Below are positions 52,318-60,194 of a stretch of 64,000 bases of DNA, piece after piece (within the stretch, counting starts at the first letter, position 1; the number at the start of each line of letters is the position of its first letter). Under the pieces are notes generated by a model. The model made no database searches. It was not told where the DNA came from and was given only the letters and a program-made list of their open reading frames with translations. Made by a program: the position numbers and the translations under genes. The stretch comes from Lentimicrobium sp. Lineage in GTDB: Bacteria; Bacteroidota; Bacteroidia; Bacteroidales; Lentimicrobiaceae. Location: the NCBI GenBank assembly GCA_023957275.1, contig JAMLHF010000015.1, positions 1-64,000 of the forward strand, read 5' to 3'.

Positions 52318-52935
52318 ATGATGCATATTCGTTTTCTGGTTGCACTGTTATTTATTCCGGCTTCATCGCTGCTGTCACAGACTTTTAACAGCAGGGCATT
52401 CAGCCCGTTTTTGCCGGGGGCCGGATTACCGTTGTGGACAACACAAACCATGCCTGCATTCAGTTTACAAACAGGGGCGGAATTCGGCATGTTCAACAAC
52501 GGAAGCATGCTTAACACCTATCTGGCCCCGGTTTTCAGCCAGCCGTTGGGGAAAAAGCTGACCTTGTCGGCAGGAGCCATGATCAGTAATACGACTTTTC
52601 ACAATGCACGGATGTTTGATCAGGCAGGGGAATTATCGGATTTCAGTGGCAATCTGACTACTATGACGCTGTTCGGAAGTGGCTCTTACCAGTTAAACGA
52701 CCGGGTTACGGTGACGGGTGCCGCTTACAAAACCATCAATCCTGCTTTCAACAGCCGGCTGAGCCCCGACAATCTGCGGATGGAAGCACAGGGAGTCAGT
52801 ATGGGCGTGGGATACCGGATTAACGACAACCTGCATATTGGGGCTGAAATCAGGATGCAACAAGGAAATTCCAGCTTTTACACACCATTTGCTAATCCTG
52901 CAACTCCCTTCAGGAATAGTTTATATAAGTACTGA
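52318..52935 (+). CDS. Small outer-membrane-type protein, 205 aa
   Basis: The protein has a signal peptide (FLVALLFIPASSLLS) and a mature sequence of Gly-turn amphipathic strands (LSAGAMISNTTFHNARMFD, ALFGSGSYQL-like, VSMGVGYRINDNLHIGAEIRM), which points to a small beta-barrel. I do not recognise the family. It ends RNSLYKY rather than in a clean barrel-terminal Phe. Start may be 52318 or the next Met at 52321. Confidence 0.72.
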   Translation: MMHIRFLVALLFIPASSLLSQTFNSRAFSPFLPGAGLPLWTTQTMPAFSLQTGAEFGMFNNGSMLNTYLAPVFSQPLGKKLTLSAGAMISNTTFHNARMFDQAGELSDFSGNLTTMTLFGSGSYQLNDRVTVTGAAYKTINPAFNSRLSPDNLRMEAQGVSMGVGYRINDNLHIGAEIRMQQGNSSFYTPFANPATPFRNSLYKY

Positions 52936-52966
52936 ATAGTCCATCATTAACATTAAAGTACGTCAG

Positions 52967-53731
52967 ATGCTGATCATTATTTCTCCCAGCAAAACCCTTG
53001 ATTTTGAAAATAAAACAAGCATCAGAAGTGGTGCTGAACCTGAAATGATCTCACGGTCGAAAAAGCTGGTTTCGTTGCTGAAGAAAAAAACGCCCCGGCA
53101 ATTGGCTGAATTAATGGATATCAGTCCGAAATTAGCCGAACTTAACGCGTTGCGCTACAGCGAGTGGACGTTTCCCTTTCCCGACGGGAAAAGCCGGCCG
53201 GCCCTGGCAGCCTTCAAGGGCGATGTTTATGAAGGGCTCAAAGCATGGGAACTGACAGACGGACAAATAGACTTTGCTGACGACCATCTGCGGATACTCT
53301 CCGGTCTATACGGCATACTGAAGCCGACTGACCTGATACTGCCCTACCGGCTTGAGATGGGCACTGCATTGCAAGGGAAAGACTACAAAAACCTTTATCA
53401 GTTCTGGGGCGAATCAATCACAAAAAGCACCCGAAAGGCTTTGAGAGATTCAGGTTCTGATATACTGATAAACCTGGCCTCTGACGAATATGCAAAAGCA
53501 ATAGATTTCAAGGCGCTTAAAGCAAGGATAATAACGCCTGCATTCAGGGAATTCCGCGACGGTAAATATAAGTTTGTCAGTTTCAATGCCAAACGCGCCC
53601 GCGGCCTGATGACCCGGTTTGCGATCGACCGCGGAATCAGCGACCCTGATGATTTCAAGCATTTTGATTATGAGGGCTATGGATATATGGAAGGGCTTTC
53701 AAAAGGAGATCAGTGGGTGTTTGTCAGATAG
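52967..53731 (+). CDS. yaaA: YaaA-family peroxide-stress protein
   Basis: The 254-residue cytoplasmic protein matches YaaA (DUF328): N-terminal MLIIISPSKTLDFE, the DNA-binding-like helix-hairpin-helix region around PRQLAELMDISPKLAELN, and the conserved GDVYEGLKAW, LRILSGLYGILKPTDLILPYRLEMG and NAKRARGLMTRFAID. In E. coli YaaA limits free iron and protects DNA during hydrogen-peroxide stress. Length is normal. Confidence 0.95.
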   Translation: MLIIISPSKTLDFENKTSIRSGAEPEMISRSKKLVSLLKKKTPRQLAELMDISPKLAELNALRYSEWTFPFPDGKSRPALAAFKGDVYEGLKAWELTDGQIDFADDHLRILSGLYGILKPTDLILPYRLEMGTALQGKDYKNLYQFWGESITKSTRKALRDSGSDILINLASDEYAKAIDFKALKARIITPAFREFRDGKYKFVSFNAKRARGLMTRFAIDRGISDPDDFKHFDYEGYGYMEGLSKGDQWVFVR

Positions 53732-53867
53732 CGTTTAACAGCGGTATTGGTCAGTATAGCAGCTAAGCGCATAAAATCCTTCGGGAATTCCCTCTCCCGA
53801 AATACAACTGTAATTCAGAAGAATCTTAAGTTAACCGGCCAAGGCGAGTCAAAATGTATATAAGATG

Positions 53868-53908
53868 AGGACATCAGCCCACGGCTGATGTTTTAGTTTA
53901 ACAGGCAG
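53868..53908 (+). repeat. REP-like hairpin repeat, copy 1
   Basis: 41 bp, identical to 53985-54025. The core is a hairpin, CATCAGCC-CAC-GGCTGATG, followed by the T-rich tail TTTTAGTTTAACAGGCAG. In plus orientation it resembles a terminator, so it may end the yaaA transcript. Confidence 0.85.
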
Positions 53909-53984
53909 TTGAAACAAGAAAAGGATCACCTGTTTACAGGGGATTGCCTGCGGTGATTCCCCGGGGAGGGGGCTTCAGACAATC

Positions 53985-54025
53985 AGGACATCAGCCCACG
54001 GCTGATGTTTTAGTTTAACAGGCAG
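53985..54025 (+). repeat. REP-like hairpin repeat, copy 2
   Basis: Identical 41-bp copy, preceded by AATC, which with its AGGA start gives the AATCAGGA arm shared with copy 3. Its tail (54008-54025) is an exact inverted complement of 54049-54066, so copies 2 and 3 could pair with each other across a 23-nt spacer. Confidence 0.85.
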
Positions 54026-54048
54026 GAAGCTCAGACGAGTCTGGCTTA

Positions 54049-54094
54049 CTGCCTGTTAAACTAAAATGCCCCGCTTGCGCGGGGCATCCTGATT
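54049..54094 (-). repeat. REP-like hairpin repeat, copy 3, inverted and with a different stem
   Basis: On the minus strand this copy reads AATCAGGA, then the hairpin TGCCCCGC-GCAA-GCGGGGCA (54067-54086), then the same TTTTAGTTTAACAGGCAG tail as copies 1 and 2. Only the stem differs. It begins three bases after the CCA end of tRNA-Ser and looks like that gene's terminator. Confidence 0.85.
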
Positions 54095-54097
54095 GGC

Positions 54098-54187
54098 TGG
54101 CGGAGAGAAAGGGATTCGAACCCTTGGTACCCGTAAGGGTACAACGGTTTTCGAGACCGCCCCATTCGACCGCTCTGGCATCTCTCC
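54098..54187 (-). tRNA. tRNA-Ser (anticodon CGA)
   Basis: The minus strand folds as a class II tRNA: acceptor stem GGAGAGA/TCTCTCC, anticodon loop CTCGAAA giving anticodon CGA (codon UCG), long variable arm GTACCC/GGGTAC, T arm AAGGG-TTCGAAT-CCCTT, discriminator G and an encoded CCA at 54098-54100. The long variable arm and anticodon identify serine. Confidence 0.95.
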
Positions 54188-54336
54188 GGAATCGTTTGGG
54201 ATTGCAAAATTAGCAAATTATTATTAGTACAGAACCAAATAATTCCTCACTTTTACCACTTTAAAAATAAGTGTGGCACAGTTATTGAAATTTACGGCAG
54301 AAATTAACCCTGATCTTATCACCAAGCATCTAAACT

Positions 54337-55149
54337 ATGTATAAAAACATCCTTCTTGCAACACTGACTCTGCTGGTATTTATTGGCAGTCTTTCCGCCC
54401 AGGATATCATCATGAAAAAAAACAATGATCTCATTAAATGTAAAATCAGGGAGATCGGACTGGATGAGATTAAATATAATCTACCGGAATATTCAGCTGA
54501 CGTTTTATTTTCAATTGATAAGGATAAAATCATCAAGATTATTTTCGAAAATGGCCAGGAGATGGAGTTTCAGAAAGAAATGACAAATCCTGAAAATTAC
54601 CTCGACAATAAAAAGAATGTGCTGAAAATTGACTTTCTGTCTCCGCTGACCGGCAATACTACTTTTGCTTACGAGCGCAGTCTGAGACCCGGCCGGAGTG
54701 TTGAAGCCACCCTGGGCATCATCGGTCTCGGTGTGGATGCCGGCGACAGAAACCCGGGCGGAGTTTTCACCCGGTTCGGGTACAAGTTTATCAAGGACCC
54801 GGACTTTTATCTGCGCGGGATACGTTATGCCCATATCCTGAAAGGCAGTTATTTAAAGCCAGAGATTGCTGTTGGATTCTTTAATCACGACACATGGATG
54901 TACAGAGATTATTCAAGCAGTTATTATGAAGAAAGCAGGGAAAGCGTTTTCTCGGGAACCATACAACTGGTAATCGGCAAACAGTGGATTGTTGACAATG
55001 CCTTTGCTGTTGACTTTTTTGGAGGCATCGGCTACGGGTTTACCACCGACGAGTCATACACCCCTTACCATTACGGTTACAGTGTGATGGACGAGAGCTT
55101 CCCGATGGCCTTTTCTGCAGGACTGAAGATCGGGTATCTCTTCAAATAG
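54337..55149 (+). CDS. Outer-membrane-type protein, 270 aa
   Basis: The protein has a signal peptide (NILLATLTLLVFIGSLSAQ) followed by a short alpha/beta segment (IIMKKNNDLIKCKIREIGLDEIKYN, residues 24-48), seen in several Bacteroidota proteins that precede a barrel, then strands such as TTFAYERSLRPGRSVEATLGI and FGGIGYGF, ending in GLKIGYLFK. I infer a small beta-barrel. No function is known to me. It is divergent from the tRNA gene and ends at a terminator. Confidence 0.78.
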   Translation: MYKNILLATLTLLVFIGSLSAQDIIMKKNNDLIKCKIREIGLDEIKYNLPEYSADVLFSIDKDKIIKIIFENGQEMEFQKEMTNPENYLDNKKNVLKIDFLSPLTGNTTFAYERSLRPGRSVEATLGIIGLGVDAGDRNPGGVFTRFGYKFIKDPDFYLRGIRYAHILKGSYLKPEIAVGFFNHDTWMYRDYSSSYYEESRESVFSGTIQLVIGKQWIVDNAFAVDFFGGIGYGFTTDESYTPYHYGYSVMDESFPMAFSAGLKIGYLFK

Positions 55150-55182
55150 AAAAAAGACTTTCAAAACCCATAACAAGACAAG

Positions 55183-55231
55183 TCCGGCCGGCGCTACCTC
55201 CCCTAAAGCTGCAGGCCGGATTAATTCTTTT
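55183..55231 (+). terminator. Probable terminator of the 270-aa protein gene
   Basis: Perfect 7-bp stem TCCGGCC/GGCCGGA (55183-55189 with 55214-55220) with a long 24-nt loop that can pair further inside, followed by TTAATTCTTTTT. Confidence 0.6.
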
Positions 55232-55321
55232 TACTCCCATCCTTACCGGCAATGAATCAGCGCTTTCTGTCCGGGGTTATAAATGCCACCGTACCATTAG
55301 ATAGAAAATGTTTTTTTTTCA

Positions 55322-55337
55322 ACGCAAACGTTTGCAT
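55322..55337. promoter_or_regulatory. LacI/GalR-type operator candidate
   Basis: Contains the perfect 12-bp palindrome GCAAACGTTTGC (55324-55335) with central CG, matching the LacI/PurR-family operator consensus (ACGCAAACGTTTxC). It lies about 140 bp upstream of the predicted -7 box, a position more typical of activation or looping than of simple blocking. Confidence 0.5.
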
Positions 55338-55450
55338 TTTATTTTATTCAGGCATATTGAAATCCAATCAGTTACATGTATAGAAATAGCTCACTACTTA
55401 CTTAGACTGTGTATAATTAGAAGATTGTCATCACTTTATTGAAAACTTTT

Positions 55451-55482
55451 TTTGAAAGATTGTGTTTGTTGCACTAAATTCG
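55451..55482 (+). promoter_or_regulatory. Probable promoter of the ACIII operon
   Basis: The -33 TTTG (55451-55454) and the -7 box TAAATTCG (55475-55482, one mismatch to TAnnTTTG) are 20 bp apart, the normal spacing. The start of transcription would be near 55489. Confidence 0.45.
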
Positions 55483-55624
55483 CATTATAAGAACTGCCGG
55501 AAACTGACACACACAATCCGGGAATCCGAATTTTTACATGACGCCTGACTACACACTGGGACTGCATTTTTTTTTAGAATACAATGCCGGAGTTTTTCAT
55601 CTGCCGGCTGACGAATTATAGTAA

Positions 55625-55659
55625 GGTTTGGTCCTTCGGGATCAAACCGTTTTGTTTTT
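55625..55659 (+). terminator. UUCG-capped terminator-like hairpin in the ACIII leader
   Basis: A 10-bp stem with one G-U pair (55625-55634 with 55639-55648) and the very stable TTCG tetraloop runs into GTTTTGTTTTT. It lies 41 bp upstream of the actA ATG and downstream of the predicted promoter, so it could attenuate the operon or end a small RNA. Confidence 0.7.
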
Positions 55660-55700
55660 AAAGATATTCCGAATTGAACCATAACACACAGCAAACCGCT

Positions 55701-57152
55701 ATGAGGCACTCTATCGCGACATCCATCTTCAGAAAGGCAATTGCCGGGATTCTTCCGCTCCTTGTTCTGTCGATATTTCTTCCGGCCGGGTCAATGGCCC
55801 AGAATGATGGTAAAAAGTTGTTTGAAAAGCATTGCACGGTTTGTCACAAACTGGGCGAGGGTAAACTTGTCGGGCCTGAACTGGTTGGAATCACCAAGGT
55901 CCGCGAAAGGGAGTGGCTGGTAAAGTTTATCAGAAATTCCAAGGAACTGATCGATGCCGGTGATCCGGTCGCCGTGAAGGTATTTGAAGAAAACAATAAA
56001 ATTCCGATGCAGGCTTTTACTAACCTGTCGGATGCCGAGATCAACGGCATCATCGATTACATCGAAAACTGGGAGCCCCCGAAAGCACAGGAATTTACAG
56101 CTGATGTCAATAAAAAGGAAGGATTCACTGAAACTGAAATTCTGCGGGGTGAGCGGATGTTTTACGGACTGATCCCTTTTGAAAACGGAGGAACTACCGC
56201 CTGTAATTCATGCCATTACACCAAAAACAGCGACAGCCTGAACTGGAGTCCCTCAGCCATTGATCTTGCGCATGCCTTTATGGAAAAGGATGGGATGAAT
56301 ATTTATGCCTCAATGAGCGAGCCGGCTTCATCGGTGATGGAAAAAGCCCACGCGGATTATAAACTGAATGAGCAGGAGATATATTACATCTCAGCCTATC
56401 TTTCTCATTTAGTACACAAGGAAATTAAACCATTCAAAATTTTCCCGACCCGCTTACTGATATTTATTTTGTTTGCAGTCCTGATGACACTGGCCCTGAT
56501 CGACCTGATTTTCACCCGTAAAGTCCGGTATCGGTTCATTCATGTCATCATTCTGATGGTCGGCATCGCTGTTCATTTTAATATTGCCATGGTTGAAGCA
56601 CAGAATCTGAGCCGTACAAAGGATTATGCACCCGATCAGCCCATAAAATTCTCTCATAAAATCCATGCCGGCGACAATCAGACCGATTGCCAATACTGCC
56701 ACCATATTGCCGACCACAGTAAATCGGCCGGAATCCCTTCAAACGATGTTTGCATGAACTGCCACAATGTTGTTCAGGAAGGGCGGAATTCCGGCAAATT
56801 TGAAATCAACAAAATCCTCCGTGCACAGAAAACCGGAAAACCCATTGAATGGATCAGGATTCACAATATGCAGGAACATGTGTTCTTCAGCCATGCCCAG
56901 CATGTGAACGCCGGAAAAATTGCCTGTGAAACCTGCCATGGCCCGGTGGCTGAAATGGATATTATGCGGCAGTTCTCCGATCTGTCGATGGGCTGGTGTA
57001 TCAATTGCCACCGCGACACCAAAGTGAATTTCAAAGACAATGAATATTATTCAACCTACATGAAGTTGCATGACGAACTGAAATCAGGCAAAATTGACTC
57101 TGTCACCGTAGAACAGATCGGTGGACTTGATTGCATGAAGTGCCACTATTAA
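55701..57152 (+). CDS. actA: ActA: seven-haem cytochrome c subunit of alternative complex III
   Basis: The 483-residue membrane cytochrome has seven CxxCH haem sites: CTVCH at about 45, CNSCH at 168, CQYCH at 330, CMNCH at 351, CETCH at 409, CINCH at 433 and CMKCH at 478. The last five form the canonical pentahaem ActA domain, behind two transmembrane segments (about 250-270 and 278-297). The first haem sits in a class I cytochrome c domain (about 35-130; KIPMQAF gives a likely Met ligand), and the second in an extra segment. ActA passes electrons inside the quinol:cytochrome c oxidoreductase. The ATG at 55701 is chosen over an earlier TTG because it gives a signal peptide. Confidence 0.93.
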   Translation: MRHSIATSIFRKAIAGILPLLVLSIFLPAGSMAQNDGKKLFEKHCTVCHKLGEGKLVGPELVGITKVREREWLVKFIRNSKELIDAGDPVAVKVFEENNKIPMQAFTNLSDAEINGIIDYIENWEPPKAQEFTADVNKKEGFTETEILRGERMFYGLIPFENGGTTACNSCHYTKNSDSLNWSPSAIDLAHAFMEKDGMNIYASMSEPASSVMEKAHADYKLNEQEIYYISAYLSHLVHKEIKPFKIFPTRLLIFILFAVLMTLALIDLIFTRKVRYRFIHVIILMVGIAVHFNIAMVEAQNLSRTKDYAPDQPIKFSHKIHAGDNQTDCQYCHHIADHSKSAGIPSNDVCMNCHNVVQEGRNSGKFEINKILRAQKTGKPIEWIRIHNMQEHVFFSHAQHVNAGKIACETCHGPVAEMDIMRQFSDLSMGWCINCHRDTKVNFKDNEYYSTYMKLHDELKSGKIDSVTVEQIGGLDCMKCHY

Positions 57153-57201
57153 AAGCATTTTCTGAAACCTGCAATATCAGGCATTTAATAAAAAGATTTA
57201 A

Positions 57202-60153
57202 ATGGAAAAGAAATACTGGAAAAGCCTTGAAGAGCTGAACAATCAGCCCGAAGACAATAAATCAGCCGATCATATTCCACAGGGGAAAAACCTGCTGGAT
57301 GTGATCCATGATGAAATCGCCGATAAACCTTCTTCAAGAAGGAATTTTCTTAAATTCTGCGGTTTTGGCTTTGCATCCGCCGCCATCATAAGCAGTTGTG
57401 AGAACCCGGTAAAGAAAGCCATCCCCTACCTCAACAAACCGGAAGATGTAACCCCCGGCATGGCCAGCCATTATGCTTCCACTTACTTCGATGGCTCGGA
57501 TTACAGCAGCATCCTTGTAAAGGTCAGGGACGGCAGGCCCATCAAGATTGAAGGAAATGCCCTTTCACCCATCACAAAAGGAGGAAGCTCTGCCAGGGTG
57601 CAGGCTTCGGTGCTCAGCCTCTACGATGGCCACGCCAGGCTCAAAAACCCCTCGAAAAGCGGTGAAGACATCGACTGGCAAACACTCGACAATGAGGTTA
57701 TTTCAAAACTGAAAGAGATCAGTGATGCAGGGGAAGCCATCGTGCTGCTCACCTCCAGTATTATCAGTCCTTCCACAATAAAACTGATAGAAGAATTTAA
57801 AACCTTCTATCCAGGAACCCGTCATGTAATCTATGATCCGGATTCCTTCAGCGGCATGCTGATGGCAAATATGACAACATACGGACAGGCTGTCATCCCT
57901 GATTACCGCTTCGAAAAGGCAGAAGTCATTGTTTCCTTTATGGCCGATTTCCTCGGCACCTGGCTGAACCCTCAGGAGTTTGCTTCCGGATATGCCGCCA
58001 TGCGAAGCCTCACCAATGGAGAGCAAAAACTTTCCTACCACATCCAATACGAAACCGGGGTGAGTATTTCGGGCAGCAAGGCCGACAAGCGCGTGCGCAT
58101 CAGACCTTCAGATGTGGGGGGCCTGCTCACCGGCCTGTACAACAGCATTGCCACCCTTGCCGGAGCCGAAACACTTCCCGGCGGCACCGCACATGAATCG
58201 TTCGGCGAACTGGCACCAAAACTCTGGGAAAACCGGGGCAAGTCGGTGGTGATCTGCGGTACCAATGATCCGGATGAACAAATCCTGGTAAACGCCATCA
58301 ACAACCTGCTTGGCAATGAAGGCAATACCCTCAGCTACGCCACTCCACTGCTTACCCGGCAAGGGTTCGACAGTGAAATGGAAACGCTTGTTGCTGAAAT
58401 GAAGTCCGGCAAAGTGGGCGGTCTGATTCTGTGGAATGTAAACCCTGCCTTTGATTATTACAACCCTGAAGCCATAAAAGAAGGGCTTAAAAACCTGAAA
58501 GTCAGTGTTTCCTTCAATACCTCACTCGACGAGACCCTCGGACATATCATTTATTCGGCTCCAGCACACCATTATCTGGAGTCGTGGGGAGATGCGGAAC
58601 CCAAAAAGGGGTATTTCAGTCTCGCCCAGCCTGCCATAAGACCCATTTATAATACCCGGCAGGCACAGGAAAGTTTGCTGAAATGGATGAATTCCGACAG
58701 GGATTACTATACTTATCTGAAGGATTTCTGGCAAAGCAATATTCTGAAATCCGGAGAATCTGCATGGCGGAAGGCCTTACAGGACGGGGTATTTCAGCTT
58801 GACGCAGCCGCAACTGAACCAGGCTTTACCGGCTCAGGGGTACTTCCTGCCGCGCAAAAACTTACAGAATCTGCCGAAACACAGGGATTCGAGATCCATC
58901 TCTATCAGACAATAGCCATTGGTACCGGCCGTCATGCCAATAATCCATGGCTGATGGAAATGCCCGATCCCGTTTCAAAAGTGTGCTGGGACAATTTTGC
59001 TGCCGTTTCGCCCGGCACCGCGCAGGAGATGGGCCTCATCAAAGGAAGCATGATCAAAATCGGCAATCTCGAACTGCCTGTGCTGATCCAGCCCGGACAG
59101 GCCGACAAAACGATATCCGTGGCACTCGGTTACGGGCATAACGCTTTTGGCAAAGTTGCCGATGGCGTTGGCGTGAATGTATTTCCGCTCAGCACCATCA
59201 GCAAAAACTGCCGGACATATCGCATCAGCGGCGTTGAACCTGAAAAAACCGCAGGAGAGTATAAACTGGCCTCCACCCAGATGCACCACAGTATGGAAGG
59301 CCGGCCTATTGTGCGCGAAACAACGCTGGCCGGTTATCTGGAAAAGCCTGACTCAGGAAACGAGTTACATGCGGAATTTGAAAAGAAACATGTTACCCTC
59401 TATAAGGAAACCGAATTCAAAGGGCACCACTGGGGCATGGCCATCGACCTGAACACATGCATCGGATGCAGCGCCTGTGTGATCGCCTGTCAGGCTGAAA
59501 ACAACGTGCCTGTGGTCGGCAAGGAAGAGGTGATGAAATCGCGCATTATGCACTGGATCCGCATCGACAGGTATTACAACGGCGACGGGCAGGATCCTGA
59601 AATCGTCTTTCAGCCTGTGATGTGCCAGCATTGCGACAATGCTCCCTGCGAAAATGTATGCCCGGTTTCTGCCACCAACCACAGCAGTGAAGGTCTCAAC
59701 CAGATGGCCTACAACCGCTGTGTCGGAACCAAATACTGCATCAACAACTGCCCGTATAAGGTTCGTCGTTTCAACTGGTTCCGTTATGTAACCAACGACA
59801 AGTTCGATTACAATATGAATTCCGATCTCGGCAGAATGGTGCTGAATCCTGATGTAACGGTGCGCGAGCGCGGGGTTGTTGAGAAGTGTTCATTCTGCAT
59901 ACAGCGTATTCAGGAGAAGAAACTTCTGGCTAAGAACGAAAACCGTCCGCTCGCCGATAACGAAATTCTTCCGGCATGCGCACAGGCTTGTCCATCCAAA
60001 GCAATTGTCTTCGGCGATCTTAACAATCCCGAAAGCCAGATATCGAAGATGTTCAGTGATCCGCGCAACTATCATCTGCTGGAAGAGCTGCATACCCTGC
60101 CTTCGGTGGGATACCTGACCCTGGTTAGGAACAAACCCGGAACAGAAGCCTGA
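57202..60153 (+). CDS. actB: ActB: iron-sulfur/molybdopterin-oxidoreductase-like subunit of ACIII
   Basis: The 983-residue protein has a twin-arginine signal (SSRRNFLKFCGFGFASAAII) followed by a Cys (ISSC) suited to lipidation. It has a long catalytic-like domain of the molybdopterin oxidoreductase fold (about 90-700) that lacks the cofactor in known ACIII, and a C-terminal ferredoxin domain (about 745-965) with four cysteine groups (CIGCSACVIAC, CQHCDNAPCENVC, CVGTKYCINNC, CSFCIQ with CAQAC). These hold three [4Fe-4S] and one [3Fe-4S] cluster in known structures. It gives the electron path from the quinol-oxidising membrane subunit to ActA. Spacing of about 48 bp from actA. Confidence 0.95.
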   Translation: MEKKYWKSLEELNNQPEDNKSADHIPQGKNLLDVIHDEIADKPSSRRNFLKFCGFGFASAAIISSCENPVKKAIPYLNKPEDVTPGMASHYASTYFDGSDYSSILVKVRDGRPIKIEGNALSPITKGGSSARVQASVLSLYDGHARLKNPSKSGEDIDWQTLDNEVISKLKEISDAGEAIVLLTSSIISPSTIKLIEEFKTFYPGTRHVIYDPDSFSGMLMANMTTYGQAVIPDYRFEKAEVIVSFMADFLGTWLNPQEFASGYAAMRSLTNGEQKLSYHIQYETGVSISGSKADKRVRIRPSDVGGLLTGLYNSIATLAGAETLPGGTAHESFGELAPKLWENRGKSVVICGTNDPDEQILVNAINNLLGNEGNTLSYATPLLTRQGFDSEMETLVAEMKSGKVGGLILWNVNPAFDYYNPEAIKEGLKNLKVSVSFNTSLDETLGHIIYSAPAHHYLESWGDAEPKKGYFSLAQPAIRPIYNTRQAQESLLKWMNSDRDYYTYLKDFWQSNILKSGESAWRKALQDGVFQLDAAATEPGFTGSGVLPAAQKLTESAETQGFEIHLYQTIAIGTGRHANNPWLMEMPDPVSKVCWDNFAAVSPGTAQEMGLIKGSMIKIGNLELPVLIQPGQADKTISVALGYGHNAFGKVADGVGVNVFPLSTISKNCRTYRISGVEPEKTAGEYKLASTQMHHSMEGRPIVRETTLAGYLEKPDSGNELHAEFEKKHVTLYKETEFKGHHWGMAIDLNTCIGCSACVIACQAENNVPVVGKEEVMKSRIMHWIRIDRYYNGDGQDPEIVFQPVMCQHCDNAPCENVCPVSATNHSSEGLNQMAYNRCVGTKYCINNCPYKVRRFNWFRYVTNDKFDYNMNSDLGRMVLNPDVTVRERGVVEKCSFCIQRIQEKKLLAKNENRPLADNEILPACAQACPSKAIVFGDLNNPESQISKMFSDPRNYHLLEELHTLPSVGYLTLVRNKPGTEA

Positions 60154-60194
60154 AAACGTTGAAAATATGAAGCTAATGTATAACATCCTGCTCT

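Larger units (their letters stand above)
53732..54097. other. Intergenic region with a cluster of three hairpin repeats
   Basis: These 366 bp between yaaA and tRNA-Ser contain no credible gene. They hold a hairpin TTCGGGA/TCCCGAA (53780-53801) and three copies of a palindromic repeat described separately. Confidence 0.7.
55150..55700. other. 551-bp regulatory leader upstream of the ACIII operon
   Basis: No credible gene lies here. In order it holds a terminator (55183-55231), a LacI-type palindrome (55322-55337), a -33/-7 promoter (55451-55482) and a UUCG-capped terminator-like hairpin (55625-55659). The predicted message leader is about 210 nt long. Confidence 0.6.

Noticed and set aside
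53780..53801. Hairpin TTCGGGA/TCCCGAA after yaaA as a terminator
   Set aside because: No T tract follows; the nearby repeat copies are better terminator candidates.
53868..54094. CRISPR array
   Set aside because: Only two identical direct copies plus one inverted copy, with unequal spacing and no cas genes; hairpin repeats explain it better.
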